In this document: one piece after another, positions 8,839 to 17,500 of the stretch
How positions within the stretch are numbered: position 1 is the first letter of the stretch
Layout: each line of letters opens with the position of its first letter
Assembly (NCBI GenBank): GCA_026027325.1
Contig: JAMSLZ010000004.1
Location: forward strand, 2,604,001-2,668,000
DNA from: Actinomucor elegans
Lineage: Eukaryota > Mucoromycota > Mucoromycetes > Mucorales > Mucoraceae
Direction of reading: 5' to 3'
DNA: 64,000 nucleotides
Made by a program: the position numbers and the translations under genes
The notes under the pieces: model-generated
What the model was told of the DNA's origin: nothing
Seen by the model: only the letters and a program-made list of their open reading frames with translations
The model's database searches: none

Positions 8839-11370
8839 GCTTGGAAACAAGCTCCCGATGGCATTGGTAAAGCTGTTCTCTGGACAGCCTATTTGGACTC
8901 TTGCAAGCGGTTCAAGGCTGAACTCAAGCGCCGCCGTCGCGAAACCTGGAAGCAGTTTTGTGCAAAGCTATCAGATGGTCCCTACACTGATACTACTGCC
9001 ACTATCAAGCGACTCCGTCGTAGCAGGACAACCTCACCAAGCTATTCGCATCCTGAAGGCCCAGATATGGCTGCCATTACAATGGCCAGTCATCTTCGAT
9101 CAGTATTTGCTGGAGATCACCTTCCGTCGTTGCGCCCAACAGCACCCCCACTGCCTACAGGCCCTTGCTTGACAAGTAACGATATCAGCTACCTCAATGC
9201 ACAGTTTGACCTCGAAGCTACCGTTACTTCAACTGATTCTCCTGAGGATACTAATGTCCCTGATGCAGATTGCCCATTTACTGTTGACTTGGTATCAAGT
9301 TTGATAAAGAAACGACTAGCACATAGAAAGGCTCCTGGTATCGACCATCTCCGAACTGAAATGCTGGTACCCATAGTGGATGACTTATCCCCGGCTCTAG
9401 TGTTGTTGTTCTATCTGTGCTGGATTTGGTCTCGAGTGCCGCGTGCATGGTGTACTGCTCAAGTGGTACCTATATACAAGAAGGGTGATCCACTAGATGC
9501 GGCAAACTATCGACCTATCAGTCTGACGTCTATCCTGCGCAAGCTTATGGAACTGTGTTTATACCCAGATCTAATAGCTACTGCTCCTCCTTTGGATATT
9601 GTTCAAGGTGGCTTTCGGGCTAATCGTGGTACATTGGACCAAGCTCTAGTTCTACACGAACTCTGTCGACAACATACCATTGACCATATGGGTGAACCAC
9701 CAGTGCTCTGTTTCTTGGATATTAAGCAAGCATACGATAGTGTTGATCGTAACATTATCTGGCGTGCGTTGGAAACCTATGTGTCTGATCCCCTTCTTGG
9801 TCTACTACGTTGCCTGTTTGACAATGTGTTGATTGAAGTACTAGTTTCTGGTGCTCGCTCGCCTACCTTTTGGCCTGGTACTGGTGTCCTCCAAGGATCT
9901 ATCCTGTCTCCTTTCCTATACTCGGTGTACATCAATTCACTGCCTGATGCCCTAAGGTCCATATCCATGCCAACGTCTCGTGTATACGGCACCATGCCTC
10001 AACGCTTGTACAACGGCCTCTGGATTAACTCTCTGCTCTATGCAGACGATGTAGTTCTCATTGGTACTGCCGAGACAATGCCTCGCATGCTCAAGAAGGC
10101 TGAAGAACACTCATTAGCTCTTGGTTACAGATGGAACCCTGCCAAATGTGTAGTAGTCAATTCACCTCCATACACAGGTCGTACCTCTCCTCTCAGGCTA
10201 TATGGATCCCCTATCCCATCGGCTGACTCTTTCTCATACCTTGGACTGCCTTTCAACTCGAAAGCGCAAATGGATACATCCATGTTGGTTGAACGCAATA
10301 CCCGCTCAGCTTTGGCTGCAATGCGTGGTGGTCTGCATCCTCTTGGTCTTCATTCTCCAAGCTTTTCTCGGTTGACATCTGCTCGGCTTTATGCGACATT
10401 CATTCGCCCTAAGTTGGAGTATGGTCTTGCTGTCTCTGTTTTCCTGGTCAAGGACTTGAAACTACTTATCAAGGCTCAAGATCAGTGCCTTCGACTCTGC
10501 TTTGGTGGTCATGCAAAGGCCTCCACTACGGTATATCGCCATATGACACAATTACCCAGTATGTCTGAGCGTGTGTCCATCTTGCTTTTCAAGTTTATGG
10601 TTCGCCTATCTCGGATGCCCGCTGATACTCTGCTTGGTTCCTTGATTCCACATATCTTAGATGCCCCAATGTCTTCGCGATTCCGCTTGCCAAGGCTATA
10701 CAAGTCTAGTTCCATCTGGAAAACGCTGTGCTATCCTCCTGGTGCTCCTCCATTACCAGCCTACAACAGTATATCCGACTGGATCGCTACAACTGGTGGT
10801 GATGTTCGCAAGGTAATCCGGTCGTATCGCCAGCAAGTAGTGGATGATACACGATCCAAGTCCGATGCTCCGGTGTTGCTGATGGCATGCCGCCCTAAAC
10901 TTGGTGTGGACCCCATCTTGACATTACCAATGTCGCTACTGGAACGTAGCCGCCTAATACGTTGGCGTATGGGATGGTTACCTGCTCGTCCTGTTCCTTG
11001 TCGCTGTGGTGCTTCCCATGCTTCTCGATCCCATCTGTTGCGATGCTTAAATGTAGCCTCTAGGCTTGGTGTCCCAGTTGATTCAAGTCCTAATCCTCTC
11101 GATTTTGTCTTGAATCAACTCCCAACTATTCACTGTCCTCCCCCTTCTTCTCAACAGAAGACCCAAAAATATCTTCGATGGTCTTCCTGGTGGCCTACTA
11201 TCTGCTCAGTGTTACTGGAAATCGATCTCATCTGTCATCCTGATGAAGAATTCCCTTCGAATGCAATGGATACTTCCGGCCAAACGCTCCTTGAATGGCT
11301 TCTCCCCGACTTTTATAAAGTCCTGTCCGAGACTTCCAGTAGTCTCATAGCTTATCTTACTATCTCCTAG
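8839..11370 (+). CDS. LINE ORF2, 3' part: reverse transcriptase and C-terminal zinc motif
   Basis: Uninterrupted frame from the Ty3-A junction to a TAG at 11370 (about 840 aa). An apparent start at 8893 is a TTG and is not biological; the frame continues upstream across the insertion. It encodes a non-LTR reverse transcriptase: KAPGIDHLRTEML, then YKKGDPLDAANYRPISL, QGGFRANRGT, FLDIKQAYDSV, GVLQGSILSPFLYS and the catalytic LLYADDVVLIG at about 10033-10065. The C-terminus has CRCGASHASRSHLLRC (about 10999-11046), the zinc-binding motif found near the end of many LINE ORF2 proteins. No stops or frameshifts are seen in this part, so the LINE was intact here when Ty3-A inserted. Confidence 0.9.
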   Translation, partial: AWKQAPDGIGKAVLWTAYLDSCKRFKAELKRRRRETWKQFCAKLSDGPYTDTTATIKRLRRSRTTSPSYSHPEGPDMAAITMASHLRSVFAGDHLPSLRPTAPPLPTGPCLTSNDISYLNAQFDLEATVTSTDSPEDTNVPDADCPFTVDLVSSLIKKRLAHRKAPGIDHLRTEMLVPIVDDLSPALVLLFYLCWIWSRVPRAWCTAQVVPIYKKGDPLDAANYRPISLTSILRKLMELCLYPDLIATAPPLDIVQGGFRANRGTLDQALVLHELCRQHTIDHMGEPPVLCFLDIKQAYDSVDRNIIWRALETYVSDPLLGLLRCLFDNVLIEVLVSGARSPTFWPGTGVLQGSILSPFLYSVYINSLPDALRSISMPTSRVYGTMPQRLYNGLWINSLLYADDVVLIGTAETMPRMLKKAEEHSLALGYRWNPAKCVVVNSPPYTGRTSPLRLYGSPIPSADSFSYLGLPFNSKAQMDTSMLVERNTRSALAAMRGGLHPLGLHSPSFSRLTSARLYATFIRPKLEYGLAVSVFLVKDLKLLIKAQDQCLRLCFGGHAKASTTVYRHMTQLPSMSERVSILLFKFMVRLSRMPADTLLGSLIPHILDAPMSSRFRLPRLYKSSSIWKTLCYPPGAPPLPAYNSISDWIATTGGDVRKVIRSYRQQVVDDTRSKSDAPVLLMACRPKLGVDPILTLPMSLLERSRLIRWRMGWLPARPVPCRCGASHASRSHLLRCLNVASRLGVPVDSSPNPLDFVLNQLPTIHCPPPSSQQKTQKYLRWSSWWPTICSVLLEIDLICHPDEEFPSNAMDTSGQTLLEWLLPDFYKVLSETSSSLIAYLTIS

Positions 11371-11986
11371 TCTTTTTTACACTGTAATTTAGACTGTTTC
11401 TCTTTCTTTTTTACCTACATTTATCTAACTTAATGTTTATAGAATATGTAGTTTTTTATAACCTTTGCCCTCTACATGCCTTGTTGGCTTGACATTTGCC
11501 CTATAGGGATCAGTCAAAAATGCCACCCAATGAGCAACGTTAAAAATAAAAAAAAATAAAAATTAGTTTTTAAATTAAATAGTGTTTTTTGTAATTATAT
11601 TTTTTTTGTTTAACACTTTTTTATTGTAATTTTTGAAAGTTTGGTAATTAACGTAAAAATAAGAAATTGCAATAATTATGCAAAACTTATAAAGATTAAA
11701 CTTTTATATTACTTTTCAATACAATTAAACTTTTTTTTTTCATAATATTTCACACCAGATCGAAACCCTGTTGTGCGACAATTTTTTTCTTTTAAAATTG
11801 ATTAAAAAGCACGCCGTAAGTTTTTTAGCAACTTACAACTTGATAAATAAAGAAAGCTATATAATTTTAATTTAATAATATGAAAATAATTATAATATAT
11901 ATATTAATTATTAATGATATGTAATGTAGCTCAATATTTAAATAAAATCTTTTGCATAAACCAAGAAACCATCTCTCTTTCCGCTA
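11371..11986. other. LINE copy A 3' tail, then AT-rich spacer before LINE copy B
   Basis: The first 170 bp or so look like the LINE 3' untranslated region and end in an A-rich stretch. From about 11550 to 11940 the DNA is very AT-rich with no ORF. One small hairpin is visible (GTAAGTT … AACTTAC near 11816-11837). The sequence from about 11950 is less AT-rich and leads into the ORF1 of a second LINE. Confidence 0.55.
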
Positions 11987-13699
11987 TTGCTCACTTTTTT
12001 CGAATTCAAACTCCGATTTCGAGAAAAGCTCAATAACTGCATTATTAACTGCCACTTTTTTACTCACCAAACGAACAAGCAAACTTTTCCGCACATTTTG
12101 GTTCCTCTCTCGACCCAAACGGACAACTTTACGTCAACTAGTAACGCCATTACCACAATTACAAAGTTGACATCTCAAGATTGCAACATTGCTGGTTCAT
12201 CTCTGAACAAGGAATCAACCAACAACGCTCAAATTTTACCAGTAGACTCGCCTGGCAGGACACAATCTACTGTATCAATTCCAAGTCTCCCGACCAAACG
12301 GCTGAATAGTTCACTTTCACCACCAATGTTCCCTGCAGACATTACGCGTACTAAGAGGTTTAACCCTAGCCTTGCTGACGTCACTGCCACCATAGCCGTT
12401 GGCAGAGAGAATCGAACCTGCAGTGTACCAGATGTGAGTGACCCAGCCATCTTTGGCGCTACAGTAACAAGTTTTGGTGGGCTTGATACCCAAGCCAATA
12501 GTGATACTACATCCTTGTCTGGGGAGGACACTCCCCAATGGTTTAAGGCTTTCCAAGCGCAATTCCATCGCCACGAAGAACGCTTGGCCCAGCTAGAATC
12601 CTTGGTAGCTGAAAACTCCCGTTTAAAGAAGGAGTTAGCAGCAGCCTATGCTCGCATCCAAGCCTTGGAACGCAATAATGGTGTACCTTCCTCACAGGCT
12701 GAAACTACCAACATTACTGTGGAAGACCATCAATATGGTAACTCTCCCTTCCCTTTTGGTCCTACCGGCAGCAACGCCTCAAAGTATGCAACTGTCGCTA
12801 GAAAGGCTGCTGAACAAGACCCAACACCAGCTGAAGCATACCCTACAAACAAGAAAGGTATCGCCCAATCTAAGAAGGATGCAGCTCAAAAACAACCGAA
12901 GAAACCCAAAATCTCCCCGGCAAAGCTAAAAAAGGCTGCTACCAAGTTCTTTGTTGCCCCTACTATCAGAGACCAAGGTGAATCTACCAAGGCAGTGTAT
13001 GAGTTTATCTACCTGCCCAACAAGTATAGAGATCGTCTCTCGGTTGTGCGTCGCAAACTTCGCCACCTAGGTGTTGATAATGGTCGCATCTTAGATATCC
13101 ACTATCCAGCCCGTGGTACTGTCGCCCTGCTCCTACACTCAGGATATCGTGAAGAGTTCGAAGCCGTTCTCAAAAAGCACAATCTGTCGCCTATTGAGGA
13201 ATGTTCTTATTATAAAAAAAATAGAATTTAAAATAAATCACAAGAATTGATATTAATATAAATTATAACATTATGCAAATTATGTGGGTTTGTGAAAATT
13301 TCAATATTAACACTAATTTAACATATATTGATTAATTTTGGAATTTATCAAAATTTTTATTTTACTTTTAAATTTTAAATAATTATTATTTTTACATTAA
13401 CAATTTTTTAAACAATTTACTGTATTTATGAAAATAGTATTAATTGTATTAAATAATATACATTTAACATTTTTTTTCTTTTTTTATTTTGTAAAAAAAT
13501 CTTGTGAATTAAAATGTTTCTCATTGAGAACTTTGATCCCACTGCTGCAACCAATGTGAGCGATCCGGTATATAGCGGTTTATCTGATGAGGCACGCCAA
13601 CTCAAGGCCAAGGAACTCCACCAAGCCCGTCTCTTGCGTGGCCTTCAACACATCCGAGAACACGTACGCCGTCAGGTAGCATACGATTACGTAGCCCAA
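11987..13699 (+). pseudogene. LINE ORF1 (nucleic-acid-binding coiled-coil protein), copy B, truncated
   Basis: Two in-frame coding pieces (up to about 13205 and from about 13514) belong to one LINE ORF1-type protein. The first piece is Ser/Thr-rich, then a coiled coil (LAQLESLVAENSRLKKEL), a Lys/Pro-rich stretch, and a compact domain (FIYLPNKYRDRLSVVRRKL … VALLLHSGY). The second piece continues with a basic helical segment (LHQARLLRGLQHIREHVRRQ). No in-frame ATG is visible before the Pro-Met around 12326, so the start is unresolved. The protein ends abruptly where the inverted-repeat element begins at 13700, and no ORF2 follows. A LINE with 5' but no 3' sequence is the reverse of the usual 5' truncation, suggesting deletion after insertion. 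Confidence 0.65.
13206..13512. mobile_element. AT-rich insert of about 300 bp splitting LINE ORF1
   Basis: Coding sequence stops at about …SPIEECS and resumes at FLIENFDPTAATN. The DNA between is almost pure A/T. The short direct repeat AATGTT occurs at both borders (about 13200 and 13512), and the motif TCACAAGA(A/T)TT appears near the left side and inverted near the right side. This pattern fits a small non-autonomous DNA transposon, but I cannot define the ends exactly. Confidence 0.45.
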
Positions 13700-13981
13700 G
13701 GAGGTCATACAGATACTCGCAATTGTTGTACAATTACTCGTACAGGTTCTGGGTTAGTGGATGACCTTAGGTATTTACTCATGGGCATATTTTTGGCTGC
13801 TGTGATGTTCTCTGGATATGTGTACCCATTTAAATGGCTATTTCCAATTTTTAAAACGGCTAGAAATATTTGGAATGCCGGAGACATATTGTATAACCAC
13901 ATTCTATTGCACCCGGTCATCCACTAACCCAGAACCTGTACGAGTAATTGTACAACAATTGCGAGTATCTGTATGACCTCC
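13700..13981. mobile_element. Foldback/MITE-like element with perfect 67-bp terminal inverted repeats
   Basis: Positions 13700-13766 and 13915-13981 are exact reverse complements (starting GGAGGTCATACAG), separated by 148 bp of unrelated sequence. The ORFs crossing it on both strands are by-products of the palindromic arms. I do not see a convincing target duplication (left flank …GCCCAA, right flank AATAGA…), so the superfamily is open. Perfect arms imply recent insertion or arm homogenisation. Confidence 0.85.
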
Positions 13982-14005
13982 AATAGAAAAAGAATATAAA
14001 TACCC

Positions 14006-14511
14006 TGTTGTAAACGCTCATAATTATATTAATAAGAGAATACTGTACAGATAGAAAATCGTATAGATATCCTTATATATAGCTGCAGAAGTGTATAAAG
14101 CATTATTACCAAGAACCAGAATGTAAATGACTGTATTTGATTATGTTAAAATATCTTTATTTATATATCACTCTGAGCAAGTAGACGCTAATTGATAAAT
14201 ACTATCTCTCACACCAAATATTACATTCAATACTATTACCTTTGGATATATTGATCCCGACACTCCTCGCCGCTAATCTTGGTCCGCTCATTTGGTTATT
14301 ATCCCTGGTCTTCTTTATACGCAGTCCAACCTTGTTCCTGGCAAATCGTAATATGAATTTAGAATCAAGTACCGACCGAGAAAAAGTATATAAGAGATGC
14401 GTTTTATCACCTTTTGACCAGTTAATCAATTCTTGATCTCTAATAAAAAACTATCCACAGTTTTAAAAGTATTTCTATCTTCCAAAATCTTTATCTACCA
14501 CCTTTACAACA
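14006..14511 (+). repeat. Ty3-B 5' LTR
   Basis: A 506-bp repeat identical to 19666-20171. The sequence right after it (14512 on) is T-rich and shows no obvious tRNA 3'-end complement, so the primer-binding site is unresolved. A TATAAG motif within the LTR near 14389 could serve as its TATA box. Confidence 0.95.
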
Positions 14512-14556
14512 TTTTTTACTTTTAATTACTGTCCTATTTTCCTTACTTTTATCGAT

Positions 14557-17500
14557 ATGGCTTCCAACAACGTTTCTGGTTCTTCTTCTGCCAACTGTGG
14601 TGTTAACCCTGACACCCCCATGTTTGATGAATCGACCTTGTCAAGCAACCTTGATGAGTTTATCAAGTCTCCTGGTGCTAGTTCTTTGTTGTCTGAGTCG
14701 GCTGAGCATGCTGTTGCTGACATGACTGACCCACAACTGATTGACACAAATATCGCCGGGCTCCGTGCAGATATTACCCGATACCTTCAAGCGTTTAGTC
14801 GTGCTCGTGTAGTCAGAGATGACGTAGCGGCTGATGAAGCCTTGTTGGCCCTTGAACGCTCCAAGAGGATGCTCCGTGAGATCCAAGAGTGCAGTTCATT
14901 GATCGGTGAGGTTGATCGTGTTAAGCCACCTACTGGTTTGACATTGAATCGTCGCGACTTGCCCAAGTTCCAACTCTTGACCTCGGCTGTCAAACCTTTT
15001 CCAGGTTACGAAGCCTTCGAGTCTGTTGAGCATTTTTTGAGAGAATTTGAGGATGTAGTTGAGTCTTCTTCCATGTCCATTGATGAGGTGTGGAAGAACT
15101 TCTTACCCCTTTGCCTTCCCCATGGCGATAAAGCATGGGTGAAAGATGAGCTGAGTAGAGGTTGTACCCTATGGGCAGATGCTCGTAGAGAGTTTAAGAA
15201 GCAGCACGGTTCTTCCCTTGTGTTGAGAAGATATACTGACCTTGTGTTTACCATGGTAATGGAAAACAATGAGTCGGTGGGCGACTATGCTAAGCGTTTT
15301 CAAACAGCAATGTTTGATGCAGGCCTACCTAGAGAGTGTCCTAGAGTAGCTGATCGTTTTTTGGCCTCGCTGACTAAACCTGTTCAGACGCTGATCAGAG
15401 TTGCAATGAATTCAGTGAAGGCTGGATCTTCTGGTGAGAATGCTGAATACACTGTCGATCAAATCGCACAGATTGGTCGTGATATTCTTGGTGACGACCA
15501 TACGTCGTATAATGAGGCTGTTTCTCTTCTTCCTGGTGCGCCTGTTGTTGAGCGACGCAAAGAAAAGGCCCCCTATCACCATCATCACAAGAATGCAGCT
15601 CGTCGGGTGCAAAAGGCGAGTAAGGTGGCGAAACCCTTTTCGTGCATCCATCATGGTAACAATGCGACCCATGACACCAAGGATTGTTTTCTCGCTAAGA
15701 GAAGAGCTGAACGCCCTCCTTCTGTGAAGAAGGCGAAGGGTAAAGAGTGTTGGACTTGTGGTGTGTCTCCATGGCGTCCTGGTCATCGTTGTGGTGCTGC
15801 TGAAAGCAGTAGTAGCAGTACTGTCTTGGCTGTGATGCCTGCGGCTTCCTCGAGTGAGAAGTCAATTGAGCAGCAAGTTCAAGAGGACTTGGAGATGGCC
15901 GACTCCGAGATTGAGAATCAGAGCTATCAATGTAAGTACCTGAATGAGAACAAGAAGAGTGACAAATTAAAGGCTAATGACGCATTTAATTTATGTACAC
16001 CGTTGATTGTAGAGTCTGAACGTCTCCTGGGACGCGTAGATACAGGAAGTAGTTGTAGCTTTGTTAGTTTGTCTTCTTTGAAGAATAAACTTCATATAAA
16101 TAAAGTACATAAATTACCTGGTTCTTATAATTTCTTGTCTCATCAAAATACTGCAAAGAGAATTGGTATCACCGATCCTTTGGAAATAAAGTATGCAAAT
16201 GGCATTAAGTTCAAACACTCATTTGAAGTAATGAACTTTAACGACGGATTCGAGTTTGATATTCTTCTTGGCACAGATATTCTTCCCAAAATGAATATCG
16301 GATTAACTGGAGTGGCTTTTCGCATCAAAGATGATCATGCACATTCTGACGCTGCCTTGAGTGATGAAGCTATTTTTGAAAACTTGAACATTGAACGTGA
16401 AAGAAAACATGAACCTGACAATTCGCCTGCTGGTACGCCTGAGCAAAGAGCAGAGTTCATGAGTATAATTAAAGAATCACTAGAGATTAATCAGAGCATA
16501 CCCATAACATCTTCATGTCCTTTGCCTGAATCCATTGTTCGATTACCTACGAAAGAGGGTGCAACGGCGTATAGACGTCAATACCCCATCCCTTATGCAT
16601 TAAGACCAGTTCTCGATAAGCAAATAAAAGAATGGTTGGAAACAGGTACAATCATTCGATCCCGAGTAAACACGTCATTCAACAGTCCATTACTGCTTGT
16701 TCCTAAACGTAACAAAGATGGTGAGATTGTGAGCCATAGAGCGTGTTTAGATGTGAGATCGTTGAATCAAATTCTACCTCCAACATTCAATTTTCCCGTA
16801 CCTTTGGTTAAGGATATCTTTGATAACTTGGCCGGTAAAAAAGTGTTTACAACTTTGGATTTGTCGAATGCATATCATCGATTCAAAGTGGCACCCGAGG
16901 ATGTACACAAGTTATCGTTTACTTATAATGGCAATGGCTTTTCCTTTCAAAAAGCGTGCTTTGGAGTGAAAATGCTAACCTCGCAATTTCAAAAGGTCAT
17001 GGCAACCTTGTTTGAAGGTATTGATTGCGTTCAGAACTTCGTGGATGACTGTATTGTTGCCAGTGAAAGTATCGAACAGCATGCAAAAGATGTAAAGTTT
17101 GTGATTGACAGATTAAATTCCGCAAATTTAATCCTGAAAGAATCCAAGTGTTCATGGTTTCAACATTCAGTTCGTATGTTGGGATTTGTAGTGGACGCTT
17201 CAGGAGTTCGTGTGGATCAATCAAAACTTACCAATGTTTCAAAGTGGCCACTTCCAAATAAAAATAAGAAACACATCCAGCAATTTATGGGTTTGGTCAA
17301 TTACCTGAGAGAATTCGTTCCGATGATTTCCAGAGTAGCAGAACCACTCACCAGTTTAGTGAATGCAGAGAATGTGGAAGAGCTGTGGACCGATCGTCAC
17401 ACTAAGAGCTTTGAAACTATCAAAGAGATTTTGCAGTCGAAGATGATGCTGCATTATCCGGATTTGTCAAAACAGTTTTACGTAGCTACAGACGCATCAC

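Larger units (their letters stand above)
1..11550 (+). mobile_element. LINE non-LTR retrotransposon (copy A), interrupted by two later insertions
   Basis: Pieces of one LINE are seen at 1-667, about 2701-2752 and 8839 to about 11550. They cover the C-terminal part of an apurinic endonuclease-type domain, the linker and the reverse transcriptase. The left part is open to the window edge, so the ORF2 start (and any ORF1) lies outside. The middle and right pieces join in one frame (…NHPARENARRAWKQAPDG…) once the Ty3-A insertion is removed. The gap 668-2696 is a Merlin-like transposon. The element ends in an untranslated tail that becomes A-rich near 11540-11570. Insertion order is inferred from nesting: both insertions interrupt the LINE, so the LINE is older. 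Confidence 0.85.

Noticed and set aside
13514..13927. 137-codon ORF with a membrane-like C-terminus
   Set aside because: The first part is LINE ORF1; the rest reads through the foldback element arms and its spacer.
14202..14429. 75-aa and 64-aa ORFs repeated at 14.2 and 19.9 kb
   Set aside because: They lie wholly inside the Ty3-B LTRs; identity reflects LTR identity, and no features suggest a protein.
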